Shown here one piece after another: positions 47,976 through 56,385 of a stretch of 64,000 nucleotides of DNA. The position numbers and the translations under genes were made by a program. The stretch is from Nocardioides sp. T2.26MG-1 (GTDB taxonomy: Bacteria; Actinomycetota; Actinomycetes; Propionibacteriales; Nocardioidaceae): contig NZ_CATNLZ010000012.1 of the NCBI RefSeq assembly GCF_950101795.1, forward strand, positions 372,001 through 436,000, written 5' to 3'. Position 1 is the stretch's first letter. The number at the start of each line of letters is the position of its first letter. Under the pieces are notes generated by a model. That model was not told the DNA's origin and did no database searches. It saw only the letters and a list, made by a program, of their open reading frames with translations.

Positions 47976-49055
47976 ATGCCCGTTGAGATGAGGATGTGGC
48001 GGATCGACGGCGATGAGCCGCGCCCGCTAACTACCTCGGTGCTCCCCGCAGAGAAGGACCTGCACGAATTCCTCAAACGCGACCCGTCCCTGCTCGGCGA
48101 CCGCCTGCTGGTCATCGGCAGCGAGGTGATCACGCCCTACGGTCCACGTCTGGACCTGCTGGCGATCGACGCCGAGGGCAATCTCAACCTGCTGGAGCTC
48201 AAGCGCGACAAGACTCCACGCGAGGTCGTCGCCCAAGTGCTCGACTACGGCTCGTGGGCCTCGACGCTGTCCCGCGACGACATCATCGACATCGCCACCA
48301 AGCACCTCGACCAGCCGTTCGAGGCCGCGTTCGAGGACGTCTTCGGCAGCGCCCCTCCCGACGAGCTCAACGGCGACCTCAGCCTCACCATCGTGGCTGC
48401 CGAGCTCGACGCCAGTTCGGAGCGCATCGTCAACTACCTGCGTGATTTCGGGGTCCCGGTCAACGCGGTCTTCTTCTCCTATCTCGAAGACGACGGGCGT
48501 CGCTACCTCGCCCGCTCATGGCTCACGGCCTCGGACGACGAGACCCCGCAGGCAACCACGGGAAGCAAGAAGAGCAAGCGCGCAGCGTGGAACGGGAAGG
48601 ACTGGTACATCTCCTTCGGTGGCGGCGACCGCTTGTGGGAGGACGCCCGCCAGCATGGCTTCGTCTCGGGTGGCGGCGGGAAGATGTGGTCGCAGGACAT
48701 GCGGGCTTTGCCGAAGGACGCTCGCATCTGGGTCAACGTGCCGCCGATGCGTTACGTGGCGGTGGGACGAGTCCTGGCGCCGGCGGCACGCTTCGAGGAC
48801 GCCCAGGTCCGCATCGGCGGCAACTGGGTGCCGCTAAGCGCCCAAGCGTTGCAAGGCACCTACCCTGGCGATCGGGCGACCCCGGACGACAACGCCGAGT
48901 GGGTCGTGCCCGTCGAGTGGATCGACGCCCGTCCGCTCGACGCTGGCTTCTGGGAGAAGGGCATGTTCGCCAGCCAGCACAGCGCCTGCAAGCTGCGCCA
49001 GGAGTTCACACTGGAACGCTTGGCCGTCCACTTCAACATCGACGACGGCGACTGA
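47976..49055 (+). CDS. NucS/DUF91-like nuclease protein
   Basis: A 359-residue protein. The N-terminal half is a PD-(D/E)xK nuclease of the NucS (DUF91) kind: EKDLHEFLKRDPSLLGDRLL then TPYGPRLDLLAIDAEGNLNL and LELKRDKTPREVVAQVLDYG, with D, E-x-K at about residues 55 and 69-71. The C-terminal half, from about 190 (WNGKDWYISFGGGDRLWEDA), is an EVE/PUA-like domain found in defence proteins (VPPMRYVAVGRVLAPAARFE). The gene lies in frame between hsdS and hsdR, 3 bp after hsdS. It may help to cut or to sense modified DNA. The nuclease call is strong, the role is inference. Confidence 0.8.
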   Translation: MPVEMRMWRIDGDEPRPLTTSVLPAEKDLHEFLKRDPSLLGDRLLVIGSEVITPYGPRLDLLAIDAEGNLNLLELKRDKTPREVVAQVLDYGSWASTLSRDDIIDIATKHLDQPFEAAFEDVFGSAPPDELNGDLSLTIVAAELDASSERIVNYLRDFGVPVNAVFFSYLEDDGRRYLARSWLTASDDETPQATTGSKKSKRAAWNGKDWYISFGGGDRLWEDARQHGFVSGGGGKMWSQDMRALPKDARIWVNVPPMRYVAVGRVLAPAARFEDAQVRIGGNWVPLSAQALQGTYPGDRATPDDNAEWVVPVEWIDARPLDAGFWEKGMFASQHSACKLRQEFTLERLAVHFNIDDGD

Positions 49056-49064
49056 TCGACTAGC

Positions 49065-49133
49065 ATGGGTAACTTCGACTTCGTCCGCCAGACGCTGCCG
49101 TCATTGCCGGACGTTTGCGGGAAACGTGGATGA
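49065..49133 (+). pseudogene. Remnant of the hsdR 5' end acting as leader ORF
   Basis: A 22-codon ORF, MGNFDFVRQTLPS followed by LPDVCGKRG. Bases 49066-49103 are identical to 50619-50656, the true hsdR start. Past that point the sequence diverges and the frame stops at TGA 49131-49133, overlapping the ATG of the second hsdM by ATGA. It is the scar left where that gene entered between the nuclease gene and hsdR. Confidence 0.8.
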
Positions 49134-50569
49134 GAACTGACTTCAAGCCGGTGATCGACGAGCTCTGGGCTGCGTTCGAGGAAATCGGGATTGAGGATGG
49201 CTACGACATCGTCGCCCAAGCGACGCTGCTTCTGGCAGTCCGGCGACTCGACGTCATCCACACCGCCGCCGAGAAGAAGGCAAGACTCACAGGCAGGCCG
49301 ATCGAGAGCCCGATCTTCGACGCCGAGACTGAAGAACTGCGCTGGTCGAGGCTGAAGAACGTCGAAGGCAGCACGATGTTCGGACTGTTCGAGACCAAGG
49401 TCGTTCAGTTCCTCCGCGAGCGCGGCGGGACGTTCACCGACGTCGTGTTCACGATCCCGTCACCCAGTGCCCTCAGCCGCCTGGTCGACCTCATCGACAA
49501 GGTGCCGTACTTGTCCCCGGCGGACAACGGCGCCGTGTACGAGTACCTGATCTCGAAGATCACCACAAAGAACAGCAGCGGGGGCTTTCCCACGCCGCGG
49601 CACCTGGTCGACCTGATGGTCAGGCTGGTCGATCCGCAACCCGGTGATCTGATCGCCGACCCCGCAAGTGGCTCGGGTGGCTTCCTCGCATACACCGCCA
49701 GCTATCTCCGCGAGAGGAACCCGGGGCTCCTCTTGGATGAGACGAAACGCGCGCACTTCCAGCACCGGTTGTTGCACGGCTTCGACAACGACCCGGCCTT
49801 TGCCCGAATGTCCACCATGAACCTGCTACTCCACGGCGTCGAGACCCCTGACGTCCGGCGCCGCGACTCGCTGACGGCCATGACAGGCGACGTCGGTCGA
49901 TATTCGCTCGTGCTGACCAACCCTCCGTTCAATGGGTCGGTCGAGAAGTCGGCTCTCGACAAGGACCTATACCGCGACGTGAAGTCGACGACGAAGGCGC
50001 CGCTGTTCGCCGGACGTGTGCTGAGCCTTCTACAGGCCGGGGGCCGAGCAGCTGTGATCCTTCCCGAAGGAATGCTATTCGGTGCTCAGAAGGCTCAGCT
50101 TGCCTTGCGCAAGGCCCTCGTCGACGAACATAAGCTCCATGCCGTCATCAAGGTGCCGCCCGCCGCCTACGAACCTTTTTCGGCCACCCAGACTGCGATC
50201 TTGATCTTCACCAAGACCGGGATCGGCGGCACCGACCGCGTGTGGTTCTACGACATTCGAGCCGACGGCCGTTCCCTCGACAAGAGGCGCATGCCTGTGG
50301 CTGAGAACGACCTTCCCGACGTCCTAGCTCGCTGGAAGACGCGAGACGACCCAGGTGGCCCCGAGTTGTCCCGTGAACGCTCCGACCAAAGCTTCTTTGT
50401 GTCGCGCGAGGAGATTGCGGCCAACGACTATCTGCTCACGCTGAGCAGGTATCGGGAGATTCCCGAGGACGCCGCGCCAACGCGCCCGCCGAGAGAAGTC
50501 CTTGACGACATCAAGTCGCTCAATGCGGAGATCGAAGCGGGCATCGCGGAGCTTGAACGGCTGCTGTGA
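49130..50569 (+). CDS. Second type I methyltransferase subunit M (paralog)
   Basis: A 479-residue HsdM paralog, aligned along its length with the hsdM at 45313 but clearly diverged. Motif I is ADPASGSGGFLAYTASY (177-185), motif IV LVLTNPPFNGS (NPPF 264-267), preceded by TPRHLVDLMVRLVDP. Helical N-terminus: YDIVAQATLLLAVRRLDVIH. No second hsdS is present. The ATG at 49130 overlaps the hsdR-remnant ORF by ATGA, so it may be translationally coupled. It could form a mixed M-M'-S complex or be a solo methylase; both are untested ideas. Confidence 0.92.
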   Translation: MRTDFKPVIDELWAAFEEIGIEDGYDIVAQATLLLAVRRLDVIHTAAEKKARLTGRPIESPIFDAETEELRWSRLKNVEGSTMFGLFETKVVQFLRERGGTFTDVVFTIPSPSALSRLVDLIDKVPYLSPADNGAVYEYLISKITTKNSSGGFPTPRHLVDLMVRLVDPQPGDLIADPASGSGGFLAYTASYLRERNPGLLLDETKRAHFQHRLLHGFDNDPAFARMSTMNLLLHGVETPDVRRRDSLTAMTGDVGRYSLVLTNPPFNGSVEKSALDKDLYRDVKSTTKAPLFAGRVLSLLQAGGRAAVILPEGMLFGAQKAQLALRKALVDEHKLHAVIKVPPAAYEPFSATQTAILIFTKTGIGGTDRVWFYDIRADGRSLDKRRMPVAENDLPDVLARWKTRDDPGGPELSRERSDQSFFVSREEIAANDYLLTLSRYREIPEDAAPTRPPREVLDDIKSLNAEIEAGIAELERLL

Positions 50570-50617
50570 TGCGGATTCTTTGCCACACGCCTGGGTCGAT
50601 TCGGCAGGATGCCTCTC

Positions 50618-53600
50618 GTGGGTAACTTCGACTTCGTCCGCCAGACGCTGCCGTCACTCCATGACGACTGCGCCCGCGCCGAGTCGTACCTGACGTCGGA
50701 TCCTCGCTCCGCGTGCTTCTACAGCCGTCGGGTCGTCGAGGAGCTCGTCGGCTACCTCTACGACGTCCTGTCGCTGCGGACGCCGTACCGCGACGACCTC
50801 GCCGCCAAGATCGGTGACCCCGCGTTCAAGGCGAAGGTGCCGCAGGGCATCACGCAGAAGCTGACCGCGATCCGTCGCATCGCAAACACCGCGGTGCACG
50901 AGAACCGCCAGATCCGCCCCGACCTGTCGCTCGCGGTCCTGCGCGAGCTGTTCAACGTCGTGGTGTGGACGTCCTACCACCACTCACCGTCTCCCGACGT
51001 GGTGCCGTTGCAGGCGCAGTTCGACCCTGCACTCGCCGCCAAGGCCGCACCGCTGTCGCGCGCGGAGGTCGCTCGGCTGGCCGAGAAGTTCAGAGAGCAG
51101 GACGAGGCCCACGCCCGCGCCTTGGCCGAGAAGGACGAACGCCTCGCTCGGCACGAGGCAGAGATCGCGCGGTTGAAAGCGCAGATCGCCGCGGCTCAGG
51201 CAGCAGCCGCCCCAGACACCCGCGACTACGACGAGGCCGCGGCTCGCGACCTGTTCATCGACGTGCTGCTGAACGAAGCCGGCTGGGAGCTGGTCGAGGA
51301 GCGTGACCGCGAGTTCGAGGTCACGGGCATGCCGAACGCCGAGGGCAGGGGTTTCGTGGACTACGTGCTGTGGGGCGCAGACGGCCTTCCACTGGCCGTG
51401 GTTGAGGCCAAGCGCACCGCGAAGTCACCGGACGTGGGTCAGCAGCAGGCCAAGCTGTACGCCGACTGTCTTGAGAAGCAGTTCGGCCGGCGGCCGGTGA
51501 TCTTCTACACCAACGGCTACGAGCACCGGATCTGGGACGACGCCGGGGGCTACCCGCCCCGCGAGACCCAGGGCTTCTACACCCGCGACGAGCTCGAACT
51601 GCTCATCCAGCGCCGTCGGACCAAGCTGCCACTGTCGAGCGCTCCGGTGAACACCGACATTGCCGGTCGGCCTTATCAGGTCCGGGCGATCAAGGCGGTC
51701 AGCGACGCGTTCGACCGCAAGCAGCGCGAGGCGCTGCTGGTGATGGCGACAGGGTCAGGCAAGACCCGCACCACCATCGCACTCGTCGATCTGTTGCAGA
51801 AGGCGAACTGGGTCAAGCGGGCGCTCTTCCTCGCGGACCGCACCGCGTTGGTCAATCAGGCCGCGAACGCGTTCAAGGAGCACCTGCCCGGCTCGACCAC
51901 GGTGAACCTCGTGACGGAGAAGGCCGTCGAGGGCAGGGTCTACGTGTCGACGTACCCGACGATGATGAACCTGATCAACGAGGTCGACGGCGGCCTGCGC
52001 AGGTTCGGTCCCGGCTACTTCGACCTGATCGTCATCGACGAGGCCCACCGCTCGGTCTATGCCAAGTACGGCGCGATCTTCGACTACTTCGACTCACATC
52101 TCGTCGGCCTGACCGCGACCCCGAAGGACGAGGTCGACCACAACACCTACCGGCTGTTCCACCTCGAGGACGGCGTACCCACCGACAACTACTCGCTCGA
52201 CGAGGCCGTCGAGGCGGGCTATCTCGTGCCCCCGAAGGGTATCAGCGTCGGCACCCAGTTCCTCCGCTCGGGCATCAGGTACGACGACCTCACCGATGAG
52301 GAGAAGGACCAGTGGGATGCGCTGGACTGGGGTGAGGACGGCCCGCCCGACGAGGTCGGTGCCGAGGAGCTCAACCGGTTCCTGTTCAACGAGGACACTG
52401 TCGACAAGGTGCTCGAGACCCTGATGATGCAGGGGTACAAGGTCGCCGGCGGCGACCGGCTTGGCAAGACGATCATCTTCGCCAAGAGCCAGAAGCACGC
52501 GGAGTTCATCGAGAAGCGCTTCAACCTCGCCTATCCCGAGCTCGCCGGCCATTTGGCTCGCGTCATCACCCACGGCACGCCGTACGCCCAGTCCCTGATC
52601 GACGACTTCTCGATCAAGGACAAGGCGCCGCACATCGCGATCAGCGTCGACATGCTCGACACCGGCATCGACGTACCCGAGGTCGTGAACCTCGTGTTCT
52701 TCAAGATGGTGCGCTCGAAGTCGAAGTTCTGGCAGATGATCGGCCGCGGCACCCGGCTGTGCCCCGACCTGTTTGGCCCCGGCGAGGACAAGCAAGACTT
52801 CCTCGTCTTCGACTTCTGCGGCAACCTCGACTACTTCAGCCAGGACCTCCCCGGCTCCCAGGGTCAGATTCAGAAGTCACTGTCCCAGCGGCTCTTCGAG
52901 GCGCGCATTGGGCTCGTGATCGCCCTCGGCGACGCCGAGCCTGAGCTCCGATCGTCCACGAAGGAGAACTTGCACGAGGTCGTCGCAGGCATGAACCTCG
53001 ACAACTTCCTGGTCCGACCGCACCGGCGATTGGTCGAGAGGTACGCGTCAGCGGAAGCCTGGGGCAGCATCGTGCCGGAGGACACCGAGGGACTGCTCAC
53101 GCTCGCCGGGTTGCCGTCATCGGTCCGAGACGACGACGAGGACGCCAAGCGTTTCGACCTGCTCATCCTGCGCCGCCAGCTCGCTCAGCTCGACGGCGAC
53201 GCCGTCCTGGCCGAGCGGCTCCGCGAGACCGTGCAGCGTATTGCCGCCGCGCTGCTCGGCAAGACCGCGATCCCCAGTGTTGCGGAACAAGCCGTCCTGC
53301 TGGAGTCTGTGGCCGGTGACGAGTGGTGGATCGACGTCACCATGCCGATGCTGGAGCTAGCGCGACTCCGTATCCGCGGACTCGCGCGGTTCATCGAGAA
53401 GACGGCCCGCAACCCGATCTACACCGACTTCGAGGACACCCTCGGCGAAGGGGTCGAGGTCACGCTTCCCGGCACGACGCCTGGGACGAACTTCCAGCGC
53501 TTCCGCGCCAAGGCCGAGGCCTACCTGCGCGAGCACCTCGACAACCTCGCCCTCCAGCGACTCCGCCGGAACAAGCAGCTCACGCCCGAGGATCTGACGG

Positions 53601-53968
53601 CGCTGGAGGAAATGCTCGTCGCCTCCGGCGGCCAGCAGGTCGACATCGCCTGGGCTACCGAGCAGGGCGGGGGCCTTGGGATCTTCGTCCGCAGCCTTGT
53701 CGGACTCGACCGCGCCGCGGCCATCGATGCCTTCGAGACCTACCTCGACGGGACCAAGTTCACCGCTGACCAGGTCCGGTTCGTCAATCTCATTGTCGAT
53801 GAGCTCACCCGGAACGGCGTCATGGAGCCGGCTCGCCTGTTCGAGTCGCCCTACACCGACCACGCCCCCACCGGCCCGGACTTCTTCTTCCCTGACGCCG
53901 ACGTCGACGTCATCGTCGAGACCCTGGACAAGATCAAACGGACCGCCGTGCCGGAGGAGGTGGCATGA
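50618..53968 (+). CDS. hsdR: Type I restriction endonuclease subunit R
   Basis: A 1116-residue HsdR. Residues 1-130 form a DUF4145/HEPN-like domain (SACFYSRRVVEELVGYLYDV). A coiled segment (about 150-195) precedes the nuclease: RGFVDYVLWGADGLPLAVVEAKRTA (D248, E263, K265). The SF2 helicase has Walker A MATGSGKT (377-383), DEAH (474-477), LTATP, and motif VI MIGRGTRLCPDLFGPG. The C-terminal coupling domain ends near 1116. The GTG at 50618 is chosen because the duplicated copy at 49065 starts at the same point with ATG; an upstream ATG at 50609 is possible. It overlaps the KAP gene by ATGA. Confidence 0.95.
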   Translation: MGNFDFVRQTLPSLHDDCARAESYLTSDPRSACFYSRRVVEELVGYLYDVLSLRTPYRDDLAAKIGDPAFKAKVPQGITQKLTAIRRIANTAVHENRQIRPDLSLAVLRELFNVVVWTSYHHSPSPDVVPLQAQFDPALAAKAAPLSRAEVARLAEKFREQDEAHARALAEKDERLARHEAEIARLKAQIAAAQAAAAPDTRDYDEAAARDLFIDVLLNEAGWELVEERDREFEVTGMPNAEGRGFVDYVLWGADGLPLAVVEAKRTAKSPDVGQQQAKLYADCLEKQFGRRPVIFYTNGYEHRIWDDAGGYPPRETQGFYTRDELELLIQRRRTKLPLSSAPVNTDIAGRPYQVRAIKAVSDAFDRKQREALLVMATGSGKTRTTIALVDLLQKANWVKRALFLADRTALVNQAANAFKEHLPGSTTVNLVTEKAVEGRVYVSTYPTMMNLINEVDGGLRRFGPGYFDLIVIDEAHRSVYAKYGAIFDYFDSHLVGLTATPKDEVDHNTYRLFHLEDGVPTDNYSLDEAVEAGYLVPPKGISVGTQFLRSGIRYDDLTDEEKDQWDALDWGEDGPPDEVGAEELNRFLFNEDTVDKVLETLMMQGYKVAGGDRLGKTIIFAKSQKHAEFIEKRFNLAYPELAGHLARVITHGTPYAQSLIDDFSIKDKAPHIAISVDMLDTGIDVPEVVNLVFFKMVRSKSKFWQMIGRGTRLCPDLFGPGEDKQDFLVFDFCGNLDYFSQDLPGSQGQIQKSLSQRLFEARIGLVIALGDAEPELRSSTKENLHEVVAGMNLDNFLVRPHRRLVERYASAEAWGSIVPEDTEGLLTLAGLPSSVRDDDEDAKRFDLLILRRQLAQLDGDAVLAERLRETVQRIAAALLGKTAIPSVAEQAVLLESVAGDEWWIDVTMPMLELARLRIRGLARFIEKTARNPIYTDFEDTLGEGVEVTLPGTTPGTNFQRFRAKAEAYLREHLDNLALQRLRRNKQLTPEDLTALEEMLVASGGQQVDIAWATEQGGGLGIFVRSLVGLDRAAAIDAFETYLDGTKFTADQVRFVNLIVDELTRNGVMEPARLFESPYTDHAPTGPDFFFPDADVDVIVETLDKIKRTAVPEEVA

Positions 53969-56229
53969 GGTTCGGCCAGAAGAAGGCGAGCGCGGTCCGC
54001 ACACCTCGAGCGCTCGAGCGCAAGACACAGTCTCTCTACGCTGACGACGCAGACGGCCTGGAACGTGACGTACTGAATCGGAAGCGATTGGCTACCCAGT
54101 TGGCGCGCGCGATTCGCGACCTGGCCGAAGAGACCGAGAGCGCCGTCGTGGGCCTCGTTGGTCCGTGGGGATCAGGGAAATCCAGTTTGCTGGGCCAGAT
54201 CGAGACCGAACTGGCCAACAGCGACTGGTACATGGGGCATCACAACCCGTGGGCCTACTCTGACTTCGCCGGCTCCGCGGCCGGCTTCTTCGCTTCCCTC
54301 CGCGACGCCGTCCCTGAGGATGTCCTCGGCAAGGAATGGCGCGCGATTGTCGGCGAGTGGGTTTCGAAGGCAGCACCGCTCGGCGCGGCTGGCGGGGTCG
54401 CGGGCGTTGACGGATCGGGAGCGATCGGAGCTGTCGGGGCTGTCATCACGGGAGACCGAAGTCCGGCCCGACTACGGGAGTCCGCCGCAAACGGTCTTGC
54501 CAAGATCGATCACCCCGTTCTGATGGTGCTTGACGACCTCGACCGCTTGGCGCCAGACGAGCTGCTTTACACGTTCAAGCTCGTGCGGCTCCTCGGCCGA
54601 TTGCCGAACGTCTACTACTTGCTTGCGTACGACGAGGCGACTCTGACAGATCTCCTGGAGGCGACCGATCTCGTGGGGAGGGGCTCGGGCCGCGCTCAAC
54701 AGTATCTAGAGAAGATCATCCAGGTCCGCCTTGAGATCCCTCCCATGTTGCCGGAGCAACAGGCCGCATTGGCCAACGCGGCGATCGATGAGATCTGCGC
54801 AAGGCGAGGAATCACGCTCACGGCCGGCACGAACCGACGGATGCAGCGAATCTGGCAAGACTGCCTGACGATCTACCTGGACCAACCGCGGTCAGTGAAG
54901 CGCCTATTCACCCAGGTCGATGCGACCTGGCCCGACGTCTCAGGAGAGGTCGACTTCTCGGACTTCGTCGCCGTGACGTTCCTGCGTGTCTTCGAGCGTC
55001 CGATCCTGGACCTCCTTGTGGGCCACCGCGCCGAGATCCTTCAGCAGCCCTCCGCCTTCAGTTTCGGAATGCGTCACGAATCGCCGCAGGACCGATGGGC
55101 GCGTTGGAAGCAGCGGATCGCCGATGCCGAGCCACGACACCCCGCTGCGATCGAGAACCTACTGGCACACCTGTTCATCTACATCCGGGGCGCCAAGGAA
55201 GGCACGCAATACGTCGGCTCGTCCTACCAAGAGGACGTGACTCAGAGGATGGGAGTCGGCACCTCCGAACACTTCGACCGGTACGTCCAGGTAGGTGTTC
55301 CGGAGTCGGATCTGGCTGAGTCGACCGTCAGGGCGGCTGCTGACGAGCTGCGAGCCGGACAGCTGGGTCCCGCGACTACGGAGCTCGTGCGGCGAATGCG
55401 CGGGGATGCCTCGCCCGCCCTGCGCAAGTTGCGCCGAGAACACCGGGCGTCGCCGTTGCCCGCGTCGACGACTCTCCCTCTGCTTGCCAGCATCTATCTG
55501 CCGGCGATGGACCAGAAGAGCGGCGCGTTCGGGCTGTCTCCCGACTTCAGCATCATCGGTCTCGCAGTGGACGTGCTCGACCAGACCGAGGCGTCGACTG
55601 CTGTGCCCTTGGTCGAGGCGTTAGCACATTCGGACACAGCGTCGCTTGCACTCGCTGCGGACATCGTGCGGATGGGATTGAAGGAATCCGACACCCCGCA
55701 CCCTTGGGCATCGCAAGCGAAGGCTCCCGTCGCCGACGCTCTGACCGCCGGGATCAGGTCGTTCGCTAGCCAGCCCGCCCGGTCTCATCCTCGTCTCTTG
55801 TCCTTTCTGTATGCGCACCTCCATCTCGCCGAGCCCGCAAACACCCGTGAATTGGTGTGGGAGGCCATCGACTCAGGCGCATGGGACCTGAAGGAGGTAC
55901 TCGGGCTGTTGATCCCGCTCGGGCAGGCGAGCAACGGCGAAGACTCCTGGACATCGATGGGCGACTTCTCGGAGAGCACCGTCGAGGACCTGCTGGGCGT
56001 TGACGAGGTGCTGGACCGTATGCCACAGCAGCCCGAGCTTCTCGATCGGCACAACCCGGATTCGTACTTCGATCGGCGCGTGGACGCCGACGATCTAGAT
56101 GCGAGAATCGAATACGCGCTGACCGGGCTGGAGCGCGTGCGGGCCCGACGCCGCCAAGAGGCTAAAGCAGCCGAAAGCAGGCAAGCGCCGACTCTCGCCG
56201 GTGACAGCGATCAGGAGCCGGGCGACTGA
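53965..56229 (+). CDS. KAP family P-loop NTPase
   Basis: A 754-residue protein. Walker A GPWGSGKSS is at residues 66-74 and Walker B LMVLDDLDRLAP at 186-197, with the KAP-typical HHNPWAYSD downstream of Walker A. A glycine/alanine-rich hydrophobic segment (AAPLGAAGGVAGVDGSGAIG, about 136-155) is where KAP proteins often carry membrane helices. The C-terminal half is helical, with no recognised domain. KAP NTPases occur in phage defence. The ATG at 53965 overlaps the hsdR stop by ATGA, so it is a fixed part of the restriction operon. Confidence 0.88.
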   Translation: MRFGQKKASAVRTPRALERKTQSLYADDADGLERDVLNRKRLATQLARAIRDLAEETESAVVGLVGPWGSGKSSLLGQIETELANSDWYMGHHNPWAYSDFAGSAAGFFASLRDAVPEDVLGKEWRAIVGEWVSKAAPLGAAGGVAGVDGSGAIGAVGAVITGDRSPARLRESAANGLAKIDHPVLMVLDDLDRLAPDELLYTFKLVRLLGRLPNVYYLLAYDEATLTDLLEATDLVGRGSGRAQQYLEKIIQVRLEIPPMLPEQQAALANAAIDEICARRGITLTAGTNRRMQRIWQDCLTIYLDQPRSVKRLFTQVDATWPDVSGEVDFSDFVAVTFLRVFERPILDLLVGHRAEILQQPSAFSFGMRHESPQDRWARWKQRIADAEPRHPAAIENLLAHLFIYIRGAKEGTQYVGSSYQEDVTQRMGVGTSEHFDRYVQVGVPESDLAESTVRAAADELRAGQLGPATTELVRRMRGDASPALRKLRREHRASPLPASTTLPLLASIYLPAMDQKSGAFGLSPDFSIIGLAVDVLDQTEASTAVPLVEALAHSDTASLALAADIVRMGLKESDTPHPWASQAKAPVADALTAGIRSFASQPARSHPRLLSFLYAHLHLAEPANTRELVWEAIDSGAWDLKEVLGLLIPLGQASNGEDSWTSMGDFSESTVEDLLGVDEVLDRMPQQPELLDRHNPDSYFDRRVDADDLDARIEYALTGLERVRARRRQEAKAAESRQAPTLAGDSDQEPGD

Positions 56230-56385
56230 TCCCTTACGTCTTGCGACCTTCTCTTCAAGAACCAGTCTCGACTTTGCCTTCCGGAACTCCCCTGATGGTC
56301 AGTCACAACGATCAGCGAGCCGCGATGGACCTTCCTGCTTGCAGCTTGTCGACCTCTCGAGATGGTCGAAGACGAAACCACTGGA

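Noticed and set aside
45313..50569. Two independent type I systems side by side
   Set aside because: There is only one hsdS and one hsdR. The duplicated hsdR start shows that the second hsdM was inserted into a single operon.
56230..56385. Small genes between the KAP and SEC-C genes
   Set aside because: Short frames here lack a ribosome binding site and protein-like composition. The stretch contains only a weak TCGACC/GGTCGA hairpin.
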